Shown here: positions 45,233-53,911 of the stretch, piece after piece | Layout of the letters: each line of letters starts with the position of its first letter | Position numbering within the stretch: position 1 is the stretch's first letter | From: Candidatus Gastranaerophilales bacterium | GTDB lineage: Bacteria > Cyanobacteriota > Vampirovibrionia > Gastranaerophilales > Gastranaerophilaceae | Direction of reading: 5' to 3' | DNA length: 64,000 nt | NCBI GenBank assembly: GCA_944323395.1 | Contig: CALUSI010000008.1 | Coordinates: forward strand, 1 to 64,000 | Notes under the pieces: generated by a model | Seen by the model: the letters and a program-made list of their open reading frames with translations, nothing else | Told to the model about the DNA's origin: nothing | Database searches by the model: none | Position numbers and translations under genes: made by a program

Positions 45233-45994
45233 ATGGAACGAATAAAACCTATTGAAGCAAAAGATAGAATAATCTTAGCACTTGATGTTGACACTATTGA
45301 AGAAGTAATAAAATATGTTGATTTATTAAAGGAATACGTCGGATTTTTTAAAGTCGGTCTTCCTTTATTTGTATCTTGTGGATTTGAAGCAATAGATGTT
45401 ATAAAAGAACACGGAGGCAAAGTATATTTTGACGGAAAGTTTCAAGATATACCAAATACAACTGCTAAAGCAAGTATAAACCTGATGAAAAAGGGAATTG
45501 ATTTTTTCAATATAAGCTCAACTGGCGGTTCAAAGATGCTAAGTAGCACAATTACAGAATGTAATAATTATGCAAAAAAAAACAACATGAATCCGCCAAT
45601 TATATTAGCAGTTACTCTACTATCTAGTTTCGGACAAAAAACACTCACAAATGAACTCGGCATAGAAAAGAATATTTCATCTTATGTCCTAAAGCTTTCA
45701 CAAATCGCAAAAGAAGCTGGATTATCTGGCGTTGTAGCCCCAGATACAGATGCAGCTCAAATAAAGAAAGAATTAGGTGAAGATTTTATAGTCGTATGTC
45801 CTGCTGTTAGACCAACTTGGGCAATTGTAAACGACCAAATAAGAATAGTTTCACCAACAGATGCAATAAGAGCAGGTGCCGACTACATAATAATAGGAAG
45901 ACCAATAACAAAGGCAGCTGATCCAACTGCAGCAGCAAAACTAATTATAGCAGAAATTGAAGAAGCGCTTAAAGAAAAAAGGAATAATATATGA
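45233..45994 (+). CDS. pyrF: Orotidine 5'-phosphate decarboxylase
   Basis: 253 residues, TIM barrel. Catalytic motif VYFDGKFQDIPNTTAKA (Asp-x-Lys-x-x-Asp), N-terminal IILALDVDTIEEV, and C-terminal ADYIIIGRPITKAADPTAAA. It makes UMP. The stop overlaps the start of ald by 4 bp (ATGA), so the two are translationally coupled. Confidence 0.96.
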   Translation: MERIKPIEAKDRIILALDVDTIEEVIKYVDLLKEYVGFFKVGLPLFVSCGFEAIDVIKEHGGKVYFDGKFQDIPNTTAKASINLMKKGIDFFNISSTGGSKMLSSTITECNNYAKKNNMNPPIILAVTLLSSFGQKTLTNELGIEKNISSYVLKLSQIAKEAGLSGVVAPDTDAAQIKKELGEDFIVVCPAVRPTWAIVNDQIRIVSPTDAIRAGADYIIIGRPITKAADPTAAAKLIIAEIEEALKEKRNNI

Positions 45995-47112
45995 TTATTG
46001 GGGCACCCAAAGAAATAAAAATAAGAGAAGACAGAATTGCAATTGCTCCGCAAGGTGTTAATTTTTTATGTAATGAAGGTCACACAGTACTCATTGAAAG
46101 ATTAGCAGGAATAAGAAGTGGATTTTCTGATGAAGAATATACAAGAGCAGGTGCCATAATACTAAACTCAGCAGAAGATATATACAATAAAGCAGATATA
46201 ATAGTAAAAGTAAAAGAACCACAACCATCAGAATATCGTTTGCTTAAAAAGAATCAAATTTTATTGGCATATTTACATCTTGCTGTAGAAAAAGCGCTTA
46301 CAAAAGAACTTATTAATAAAAAAATCACAAGTATTGCATACGAAACAATTCAAACTACAGATATGAAATTACCATTATTAAAACCAATGAGTGAAGTAGC
46401 TGGAAAAATGTCCATACAAATAGCAGCGAATTTATTGGAGAACAGAAATAATGGAGCTGGAATACTTCTTGGTGGAATAGCAGGAGTTCCGGCAGGCAAA
46501 GTTCTTATTGTCGGTGCTGGCAATGTTGGAATTAATGCAGCAAAAATTGCTATAGGAATGGGTGCAAATGTAAGTATTGCGGATGTAGATATAGATAAAT
46601 TAAGACACGCAGATGATATGTTCGGTTCAAAAATAAAAACATTTGTATCAACAGAGACAAATTTAAAAGAATTAATTAAAGATACAGATGTTTTGATAGG
46701 AGCAGTTTTAATCCCAGGATATAAAGCACCTTGTATAATTACAGAAGAAATGGTAAAAAGTATGCATAAAGGGTCTGTAATTGTAGATGTATCCATTGAT
46801 CAGGGCGGAATAGTTGAGACAATGGATAGAATTACAACTCTTGATAACCCCACATATGAAAAATACGGAGTAATACATTACAGCGTTGCAAATATTCCTG
46901 GAAGTGTAGCAAGAACATCAACAATTGCATTAACAAATGAAAGTATAAAATATATAAGAGAAGTTGCTACGAACGGAATAGTTGAGGCTTTAAAGAAGGA
47001 TAAAGCATTAGCGAAAGGTGTTAATACATTTAATGGTAAACTAACAAATAAAGGTGTTGCAGAAGCTCTCAATCTTGAGTTCACAGAATTACCGAGTATT
47101 ATTGGTTTTTAG
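45991..47112 (+). CDS. ald: Alanine dehydrogenase
   Basis: 373 residues of the AlaDH/PNT family. N-terminal IGAPKEIKIREDRIAIAPQG, substrate region IVKVKEPQPSEY and LAYLHLA, the NAD-binding loop VLIVGAGNVGINAAKIAIG, and IVDVSIDQGG all fit. It interconverts alanine with pyruvate and ammonia, a sensible partner to PFOR-based fermentation. Its last 14 bp overlap the end of the convergent radical SAM gene. Confidence 0.95.
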   Translation: MIIGAPKEIKIREDRIAIAPQGVNFLCNEGHTVLIERLAGIRSGFSDEEYTRAGAIILNSAEDIYNKADIIVKVKEPQPSEYRLLKKNQILLAYLHLAVEKALTKELINKKITSIAYETIQTTDMKLPLLKPMSEVAGKMSIQIAANLLENRNNGAGILLGGIAGVPAGKVLIVGAGNVGINAAKIAIGMGANVSIADVDIDKLRHADDMFGSKIKTFVSTETNLKELIKDTDVLIGAVLIPGYKAPCIITEEMVKSMHKGSVIVDVSIDQGGIVETMDRITTLDNPTYEKYGVIHYSVANIPGSVARTSTIALTNESIKYIREVATNGIVEALKKDKALAKGVNTFNGKLTNKGVAEALNLEFTELPSIIGF

Positions 47113-48178
47113 GAATCAAATCACAACACATTTGACAAGAATTAAATACTTTAGTTCTATATAGATTCTGTCTAAAACACTTAAATTTATTTGTATTAAT
47201 TGCTTCTTTTAATGTCATTTCACGAAGACTTGCCACTTTGTATGAAAGACAAGGATAAATATCACCTTCAGGATTAATATATATGCTTGTCATTGGTATT
47301 TTACAAGGATTATATAAATCAGTAATTTTTTTATTTTCGGAATTAAAGAATTTTTTTATATTTTCAGAACCACCAACTGCATTAAATCTCGGAGCATATC
47401 TTAATACAGTTTTTGATTTTTTTGATAAACATTCAAGTTCTTTATATATTTCGATAAAATGATCCAAATCAAAATACAAATTAATGGGATACTCTTTTGA
47501 ATAGAAATCTTCATTAAATTCAACCCATAATTTGGAATTTTGTCTCAATGGTTGTTTTCTTAAAAATGTTAAAGAAAAGAATTGAGCATTTAGATTTATT
47601 GCTTCTTTATATAATTTAGGCAAATCATCAAGATTATCATTCAAAATACAAGTTTTTATATCCAACATCGGCTTAATTTTATTTTCTCGTTTAGAATTAA
47701 AAAGCTCAATATTATTTATAACTTTATCCCATAAACCAGAAAAATTTCTATTTTTATCATGATTTTTTCCATAACCATCCAATGAAACAGAAAGAAGCAA
47801 TAATTTATTTTTTATAAAAGAATCTATAATTTCTTCATTTAAAGCTAAACCGTTAGAAATCAAAGAAACTTTTCTAAATTTTTGAGAAGCTTTTTCATAT
47901 ATTTTCAGGAAATCTTTTTTTAAAATAACCTCACCTGCAACGAAAGAAATTAAAGTAAAGGGAGGTATTTGTTTTATTATATAAAACCATTCTTCTGTTG
48001 TTAATTCGTTCTTATGTCTATCTTCAGTAATATAACAAAATGGACACTTCAAATTACAATTATATGTTAACTCCAGAATATATCTCATTGGCGGAATTAA
48101 GATATTTCCTTTTTTATCAGAATATACAACGTTTGCATATATTTGTCGGGCTAAATCAAACAAATAGCTATAATCCAT
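47099..48178 (-). CDS. Radical SAM/SPASM-type protein
   Basis: 359 residues from ATG 48178, supported by GGAGGT at 7 nt; the frame is open to 48253. The radical SAM motif is C41-x3-C45-x2-C48 (CNLKCPFCY). The usual GGE appears as VAGE. The C-terminal SPASM-like region holds further cysteines (NPCKIPMTSIYINPEGDIYP, then NSCQMCC). SPASM enzymes modify peptides or proteins or act on small molecules. No precursor-like peptide is seen next to it. A 20-bp palindrome lies 33 bp upstream. Confidence 0.87.
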   Translation of the reverse strand: MDYSYLFDLARQIYANVVYSDKKGNILIPPMRYILELTYNCNLKCPFCYITEDRHKNELTTEEWFYIIKQIPPFTLISFVAGEVILKKDFLKIYEKASQKFRKVSLISNGLALNEEIIDSFIKNKLLLLSVSLDGYGKNHDKNRNFSGLWDKVINNIELFNSKRENKIKPMLDIKTCILNDNLDDLPKLYKEAINLNAQFFSLTFLRKQPLRQNSKLWVEFNEDFYSKEYPINLYFDLDHFIEIYKELECLSKKSKTVLRYAPRFNAVGGSENIKKFFNSENKKITDLYNPCKIPMTSIYINPEGDIYPCLSYKVASLREMTLKEAINTNKFKCFRQNLYRTKVFNSCQMCCDLIPKNQ

Positions 48179-48210
48179 TACTTTACCTCCAAACTCATAA
48201 TACAAAAAAA

Positions 48211-48230
48211 ACATTTTGTTAACAAAATGT
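48211..48230. promoter_or_regulatory. Perfect 20-bp palindrome upstream of the SPASM gene
   Basis: ACATTTTGTTAACAAAATGT is its own reverse complement. It lies in the region before the radical SAM/SPASM start, between two divergent genes, and is a good candidate operator for a dimeric regulator. Confidence 0.55.
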
Positions 48231-48321
48231 AACTTCAAAAAATAATAACGCAATTTTAAAAAATAAAAACTTTTTATATAAGTATAAAGGGGAATTAGTT
48301 AATACACAGGGGATGAAGCTT

Positions 48322-48576
48322 ATGGCTGTCGGAGCAAAAGATAAAATTGACAGGGAATTAGTTAAAAAATATGCAAAATTAAAAATGGATAATCCCGAGA
48401 CAACTAAGTTGGTAGATTCACAGAAAATGTTATCAGCAATGAATGATTATGCAGCAATGCAAAGAAATATGCTTGATATGAACTCCAAATTAAAAGATAT
48501 TTGTTCAAATGTAACATCAAAATCTGTTGTTTACTTAAAACTTAATTTCAATCCACCAAGAGCAAGAAAACAATAA
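48322..48576 (+). CDS. Hypothetical 84-residue basic protein
   Basis: Not recognised. Largely helical and lysine-rich (DKIDRELVKKYAKLKMDN, MNDYAAMQRNMLDMNSKLKD). ATG 48322 is preferred to 48313 because AGGGG lies about 9 nt before it. No signal peptide or membrane segment. A 44-bp palindromic sequence follows, and then maf. Confidence 0.7.
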   Translation: MAVGAKDKIDRELVKKYAKLKMDNPETTKLVDSQKMLSAMNDYAAMQRNMLDMNSKLKDICSNVTSKSVVYLKLNFNPPRARKQ

Positions 48577-48616
48577 ATTGTAAATAATTTGAAAATAAAT
48601 TCTTGGTATATATCAA

Positions 48617-48660
48617 AATGATTAACTTTTAATTACAATGTAATATGAAAGTTAATCATT
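48617..48660. repeat. 44-bp nested inverted repeat before maf
   Basis: Outer arms AATGATTAACTTT and AAAGTTAATCATT match perfectly (13 bp). An inner ATTAC/GTAAT pair continues the stem. No T run follows, so it is not a typical terminator. It ends 15 bp before the maf ATG. Confidence 0.6.
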
Positions 48661-48675
48661 ATAGTATGGGTAAAT

Positions 48676-49254
48676 ATGAAACAAATTATATTAGCCTCGA
48701 CTTCACCACGAAGACAAGAATTATTGGAAAATTTAGGAATTTTATTTAGAATTGTAGAACCTGTCTACAATGAGAATATATTAAATAAAGCTTTTGATTA
48801 TAAGATAGTTGAATCAGTTGCTGAGAATAAAGGACTATCTGTTATAAAACAAATCAACTTTCCTGCAATAGTAATCAGTGCTGATACTGTTGTTATTAAC
48901 AATAATGTAATTTTAGGGAAACCTAAAGATTTTGATGATGCATTTAAAATGCTTTCAATGTTAAACGGAAAAACCCATAAAGTTGTAACGTCGGTTTGTA
49001 TAATTGATAATGAAATTGATAAAAAAATCATTAAATCAGAAACAAGTGAAGTTACATTCAATAAAATTTCAGAAAATGATATAAAAAACTATATATATGA
49101 CTTTAAACCATATGATAAAGCAGGTTCATACGGTATTCAAGAACTTCCAGAAACTTTTATCAAAGAAATAAAAGGAGAATATGACAATATTGTAGGATTA
49201 CCTACAAAATTATTAATAAATATGCTTTCGGAAATCAATAATGTACAAGTTTAA
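48676..49254 (+). CDS. maf: Maf-family nucleoside triphosphate pyrophosphatase
   Basis: 192 residues with the Maf signature IILASTSPRRQELLENLGI, VISADTVVINNNVILGKPKD and the QELPETFIKEIKGEYDNIVG block. Maf proteins hydrolyse non-canonical or dTTP/UTP nucleotides and arrest septum formation when overproduced. Likely start of a short operon with apt. Confidence 0.95.
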   Translation: MKQIILASTSPRRQELLENLGILFRIVEPVYNENILNKAFDYKIVESVAENKGLSVIKQINFPAIVISADTVVINNNVILGKPKDFDDAFKMLSMLNGKTHKVVTSVCIIDNEIDKKIIKSETSEVTFNKISENDIKNYIYDFKPYDKAGSYGIQELPETFIKEIKGEYDNIVGLPTKLLINMLSEINNVQV

Positions 49255-49292
49255 TGTAAAATATAAATAGAGGAGTTAAGAAGGAGATAAAT

Positions 49293-49820
49293 ATGAATAG
49301 TGTGCAGCTTGTAAAAGACAGAATAAGAAGTATAAAAGATTTTCCTATAGAAGGAATTATTTTTAGAGATATTACAACTGCAATTAAAGATAAAGAAGCA
49401 TTAAGAGAAATGATAAACTTCTTAACTGAAAAATTTATAAATAAAGGTATAGATTATGTTGCAGTCATTGAATCGAGAGGTTTTATTTTCGGTTCTGCAC
49501 TTGCATATAATATAAACGCAGGCTGTATATTAATAAGAAAACCCGGAAAACTTCCAGCAGAAACAATAAGTGAAGAATACGCTCTTGAATATGGAACAGA
49601 TAAACTGGAAATTCATAAAGATGCTATTGAAGAAGGTAAAAACGTAATAGTTATTGATGATTTATTAGCGACAGGCGGAACAGTATCAGCAGCATGTAAG
49701 CTATTGAAAAAAGCAGGAGCAAATGTAAAAGCAGCAGCTTTTGTAATTGAACTTGCAGATTTAAACGGAAGAAAAAACTTACCTCAAGATATAGAGGTTG
49801 TTTCAATGATTACTTATTAA
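49293..49820 (+). CDS. apt: Adenine phosphoribosyltransferase
   Basis: 175 residues. N-terminal FPIEGIIFRDITTAIKDKEA is typical of the family. The PRPP loop is VIVIDDLLATGGTVSAACKL. It salvages adenine to AMP. Ribosome site AAGGAG. Followed by flhB after 17 bp. Confidence 0.95.
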   Translation: MNSVQLVKDRIRSIKDFPIEGIIFRDITTAIKDKEALREMINFLTEKFINKGIDYVAVIESRGFIFGSALAYNINAGCILIRKPGKLPAETISEEYALEYGTDKLEIHKDAIEEGKNVIVIDDLLATGGTVSAACKLLKKAGANVKAAAFVIELADLNGRKNLPQDIEVVSMITY

Positions 49821-49837
49821 AATACCGGTAGAAATTA

Positions 49838-50911
49838 ATGGGTGATGAGAATAAACAATTTGAAGCGAGCCAACAAAAGCTTCAAAAAGCAAGAAAAGAA
49901 GGTCAGGTTGTAAAATCAAAAGATTTTTCCATGGCAATTGCTTTGCTTGTTATGTTTATTGTTATATTAAAATTGTCTCCATTTATATGGGATCAAATAT
50001 CTATATTATTTGTTTACATATATGATAAAATTCCAGAGAAACATTTGGAAGATATAGGTTATGTTCACTTATTTACTGCAATTGCCATTCCTTCTTTATT
50101 AATAATTGGTCCAATTCTTATAATGTCAGCATTCATAGCTATTCTCGGAGACTTTATACAAGTTGGTCCTTTAGTAACAACAAAACCTTTAGAACCAAAA
50201 CTGGATAAACTTAATCCATCGAAATATTTTAAAAATTTAATGTCACCTAAAACTGTATTTGAGTTGGTAAAGAACATTGTAAAAGTTGCACTTTTAGGCA
50301 TTATTGGCTGGATGGTATACAATTCTCACCTGGAAGCAATATTGGCACTAGCAACTATTGATAACAGTTTTGCAATTATGAACGAATTTGGTTCACTTAT
50401 CATAGATTTCGTAATGAAAGCAGGCTTAGCATTTTTAATAATTGCAGCAGCAGATTACGGTATGGTACGCTGGAAATTTTTACAAGATCAAAAGATGTCT
50501 TTTAAAGAAGTAAAAGATGAATATAAGAACTCAGAAGGAGATCCCCATGTAAAAGCTGCATTAAGACAAAGAAGACAACAAATGTTACAAAAAAAGATGA
50601 TGGATTCTGTTCCGGATGCAGATTTTGTAGTAACAAATCCGACACATATTGCCTGTGCATTAAAATATGATGCAGAGCAAATGGAATCTCCTAAAATGCT
50701 TGCAAAAGGTACAGAGTTATTTGCGAAAAAAATTATAGAAATTGCAAGAGAGCACTCGATTCCTGTTATTGAAAATCCTCCTGTTGCAAGAGCCTTATTT
50801 AGAATGGTAGAAATTAATGCATCTATTCCCCCTGAATTATATAAAGCAGTCGCTGAAATATTGATTTTTGTATACAATTTGCGAAATACTAAAAAAGGTA
50901 GTAATATATAA
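49838..50911 (+). CDS. FlhB/SctU-family export-switch protein
   Basis: 357 residues. Four hydrophobic segments lie in the first 220 residues, after the N terminus QQKLQKARKEGQVVKSKDFS. The cytoplasmic domain contains the autocleavage motif in VVTNPTHIACALKY. FlhB/SctU controls substrate switching in flagellar and type III export. No other export gene is adjacent, but the next gene is a sigma factor of the region 2/4 type, which often neighbours flhB in flagellar clusters. The flagellar or non-flagellar role cannot be told from this window. Confidence 0.88.
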   Translation: MGDENKQFEASQQKLQKARKEGQVVKSKDFSMAIALLVMFIVILKLSPFIWDQISILFVYIYDKIPEKHLEDIGYVHLFTAIAIPSLLIIGPILIMSAFIAILGDFIQVGPLVTTKPLEPKLDKLNPSKYFKNLMSPKTVFELVKNIVKVALLGIIGWMVYNSHLEAILALATIDNSFAIMNEFGSLIIDFVMKAGLAFLIIAAADYGMVRWKFLQDQKMSFKEVKDEYKNSEGDPHVKAALRQRRQQMLQKKMMDSVPDADFVVTNPTHIACALKYDAEQMESPKMLAKGTELFAKKIIEIAREHSIPVIENPPVARALFRMVEINASIPPELYKAVAEILIFVYNLRNTKKGSNI

Positions 50912-50936
50912 AATAAAAAGACTAATAGATTAAACG

Positions 50937-51596
50937 ATGCACACAAAAATAAAAGATTACATTGAAATAATCGAAAAGGTAGCTAAGGTAGAACATAAAC
51001 GTATTCCATCACACATGGTGGATTATGATGAGCTTGTTAGCATTGGTATTATTGCCATACAGGTACTTATAAAAGACAAAACAGATGAACAACTGGCAAG
51101 ATATAACAATGCTTATATAGCTACTGCTGTAAGATGGGCTATAAGAAATGAACTCAGAAACAGATATAAATGGTATTCTCTAAAGCATACAAATATAGAT
51201 TCGCAAGAAGAACAAACACAAAATGAGGATGGCGAAGAATCAGCAATCACCCCCGGAAAAGTAAGAGAAGCTATTTATGAAACAATATTATCTATTGATA
51301 GTTTAGCAGCTGCTGCATCCGATAATGATTCTCCTTTTGATTTTATAAAAGACCCATCAGCCCTTCCTGATGAAAAAGCTGAAATTTCAGAACTTGGAAG
51401 AGTTATTAGAGAAGCTATCGCCAAATTACCGCAAAAAGAAAGAATTATTATCGAATACAGATTTTATCGTAATATGCAGGTAAAAGAAATTGCAGAGCAA
51501 GTTGGGCTTTCTTCGTCAAGAATAACAAGAATTATTCAAGCTGCACTAAATACAGTTAGAGAATATCTTAATAAAAAAGACCATTATGGCTATTGA
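50937..51596 (+). CDS. RNA polymerase sigma factor (sigma-28/FliA-like)
   Basis: 219 residues. A region 2-like part (VDYDELVSIGIIAIQVLIKD, then AYIATAVRWAIRNELRNRYK) and a region 4 helix-turn-helix (LPQKERIIIEYRFYRNMQ, VGLSSSRITRIIQAALNTVR) are clear. A 60-residue acidic linker lies between. Layout and flhB neighbourhood suggest the FliA/WhiG group, which controls late flagellar or related genes. The assignment to that subgroup is inference. Confidence 0.82.
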   Translation: MHTKIKDYIEIIEKVAKVEHKRIPSHMVDYDELVSIGIIAIQVLIKDKTDEQLARYNNAYIATAVRWAIRNELRNRYKWYSLKHTNIDSQEEQTQNEDGEESAITPGKVREAIYETILSIDSLAAAASDNDSPFDFIKDPSALPDEKAEISELGRVIREAIAKLPQKERIIIEYRFYRNMQVKEIAEQVGLSSSRITRIIQAALNTVREYLNKKDHYGY

Positions 51597-51605
51597 TTTT
51601 TTATT

Positions 51606-53273
51606 TTAGACTTCAAATAGAGAAAACAATCTGGTTCTTATTTCTTCAGAATCAAGTTCTTTTTGTATTTCATTCAGCTCAAGAGCTTTTTGATAAGATT
51701 TAGCTGCTTCTATATTTTTGCCTTGTTCTTGGAGAACTCTACCCAAATTAAAATAAGCCATAACATAATCTTTTTTTATTGATATTGCCGTTTCAAAAAG
51801 TTTTTTTGCTTCTCTTAGATTTCTTATTCCATCCAAATATATAACACCTAAATTGTTATATGCAGAAGAATACTCAGGTTCTAATGCAATAGCTTTATGG
51901 TAGGCTATAATTGCCTCTTCCAAATAATTTTTTTTCCACAATGCCATCGCACACTTATTATAAGAAACAGCATTCTTAGGATTTAATTTAATTGCTTCGC
52001 AATATGCTTTAATAGCGCTATCAATATCATCTGTTTGAAGATAAATATCGCCAAGTTCTACAAAAATTTCATCATTATTTTCATCCAAAATTATAGCTGT
52101 TTTTAACAAATCTACAGCTGTATCTATATCATCGAAAACATTATGATACAAAGAAGCTAAAGCCTGACATACAATAGCCGTCCACTCAGGATCCGGATTT
52201 TTATCGATTGCAAATTTATAATGTTCACAAGCATCTTCATATTGTTCTGCTTTAACAAGAGCATATGCAAGTGCATTATGGTAGAAGGGATTTTCCTCAT
52301 CTTTTGTTAAAGCAAGTTTAAACGCACTTACGGAATTTATAATATCCTCTTTTTTTAAATAAAGATGCCCAAGTTCATAATATATATTAGAACTATTTTC
52401 TTCAACTTCTAAAAGTTTTGTATAACAATCAATTGCAGTATCAATATCACTATCATAATAGACCTGAGTAATTGTCGCAACTTTTAACAACAAATCTTTA
52501 TTATAAGGATTCGCTTCTAATGCTTTAATATAAGCATTTCTAGCTGTTTCTATATCGTCTTCTTGTATATTAATATCACCAATTTTTTTGTAATATACTT
52601 CATTCCTACCGGTAGAATTAGCTGCAACATCATATGCTTTTACAGCCATAGAATAATTTTTAGTTTTTTCTAAAACTTTACCTAACAAATCATAAAAAAT
52701 TAATGAAAAATTCTTTGCTATGTTTTTGTATAACATTTTCATTGAAGAATTATCAAGTGGAATACTCAAACTACCTGATAACATATAATATAAAGATTGA
52801 GACAAATCTTTTGCATTCAAATTTGTATCATGCATTTTATCTATGTACATTGAAGCCAACGACAATCTCGATCGTGCTGATTTAAAAGGACTCAATTTAA
52901 TAGCTTCTTTTAACTCTTTTTCAGCTTCATCATATTTTTTTGCCATTTCAAGAAAATATGCAGCATAAATACGAGCATTTGGATTAGATGGAGAAATATT
53001 GATTGCAGACTTACATTGTTCAATTGCAGAAGAAAGATTTATTTCACCTTTATCCCACAATAATGTTGCAAGTCGATAATAAGCTTCAGCAATGTTTGGA
53101 TTAAATTTAATTGCATCTATATAATTATCAACAGCATTATCCAAATCTGATTTTTTGCCCTTTATTAAATACTGTTCATGATATTTACGAGCAAACTCCA
53201 TGTAATCTTGAGCCATAGAATCAAAATCAAATTCTTCAGTTTCTATAGAATTACTTATGATTTTTTTAGACAT
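51606..53273 (-). CDS. TPR-repeat protein
   Basis: 555 residues composed of about fourteen tetratricopeptide repeats. Clear examples are NPNIAEAYYRLATLLWDKGE, NPKNAVSYNKCAMALWKKNY and EPEYSSAYNNLGVIYLDG. No signal peptide or catalytic domain is visible. TPR proteins act as protein-protein scaffolds; the partner is unknown. It converges with the sigma factor gene. Confidence 0.92.
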   Translation of the reverse strand: MSKKIISNSIETEEFDFDSMAQDYMEFARKYHEQYLIKGKKSDLDNAVDNYIDAIKFNPNIAEAYYRLATLLWDKGEINLSSAIEQCKSAINISPSNPNARIYAAYFLEMAKKYDEAEKELKEAIKLSPFKSARSRLSLASMYIDKMHDTNLNAKDLSQSLYYMLSGSLSIPLDNSSMKMLYKNIAKNFSLIFYDLLGKVLEKTKNYSMAVKAYDVAANSTGRNEVYYKKIGDINIQEDDIETARNAYIKALEANPYNKDLLLKVATITQVYYDSDIDTAIDCYTKLLEVEENSSNIYYELGHLYLKKEDIINSVSAFKLALTKDEENPFYHNALAYALVKAEQYEDACEHYKFAIDKNPDPEWTAIVCQALASLYHNVFDDIDTAVDLLKTAIILDENNDEIFVELGDIYLQTDDIDSAIKAYCEAIKLNPKNAVSYNKCAMALWKKNYLEEAIIAYHKAIALEPEYSSAYNNLGVIYLDGIRNLREAKKLFETAISIKKDYVMAYFNLGRVLQEQGKNIEAAKSYQKALELNEIQKELDSEEIRTRLFSLFEV

Positions 53274-53458
53274 CGACCATCTATTCCTCTACAATATATA
53301 TCATCCGATAAAATTTAAAAAAAAGGAATATTTTGCCTCTAAAATACTGCATTTGGAGTAGTAACTATTATATTAATTTACAAAAATAATAACAAAAGAC
53401 AATTTTTCAGACTATTTTGTTTTTATAAAATTAGGTAGTTACATACAAGGAGATTTTT

Positions 53459-53911
53459 ATGAATCCGATAAAATTTGGAGAAGTGAATTACATATCTAAA
53501 TATGGGAAAGATGGCCTCCGTACAAAGACAGAACAAAGTGTAAATAAAGAAATACAAAAAGATTCATTCAACCCAAAATATAAATCCAAAGGAAATAAAA
53601 AAGCAGCTGGTGTTTTAGGTACAATCTTACTAATGGTTGCAACAGGTGTTGCTGCATATAAAGGGAAAGGTAAAATCCAACAAATTCTAAAAAAGATTAG
53701 TAACGGAGTAACTAGTGCAATAAAAAATTTCGGAACAAAACATCCTAATTTAGCTCAAGCAGGTAAATCATTAAAAGAAGCCGGAACACATTTAAAAGAT
53801 GCTTGTGCAAAACCGACCGAATTTGTAAAAAAAGGTGCAAAACTAATAGCAAAACCATTCCTAGCAATATACAATGGAGCAAAAAATTTATTTACTAAAA
53901 AGACTAACTAA
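53459..53911 (+). CDS. Lineage-type lysine-rich membrane-associated protein (150 residues)
   Basis: Not recognised. Disordered basic N terminus, then one hydrophobic segment after KK (AAGVLGTILLMVATGVAAY). A Lys-rich amphipathic C-terminal part follows (KLIAKPFLAIYNGAKNLFTK). Good ribosome site (AAGGAG). Its TAA overlaps the ATG of the next gene by one base, so the pair is co-translated. Same layout as the protein at 53911 and the one at the right edge. Confidence 0.78.
   Translation: MNPIKFGEVNYISKYGKDGLRTKTEQSVNKEIQKDSFNPKYKSKGNKKAAGVLGTILLMVATGVAAYKGKGKIQQILKKISNGVTSAIKNFGTKHPNLAQAGKSLKEAGTHLKDACAKPTEFVKKGAKLIAKPFLAIYNGAKNLFTKKTN

Noticed and set aside
46350-46796. 148-codon ORF opposite alanine dehydrogenase
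   Set aside because: Antisense shadow of a strongly conserved enzyme; no independent support.
50488-50946. 152-codon ORF opposite flhB
   Set aside because: Antisense shadow; the sense frame carries the NPTH motif and family matches.
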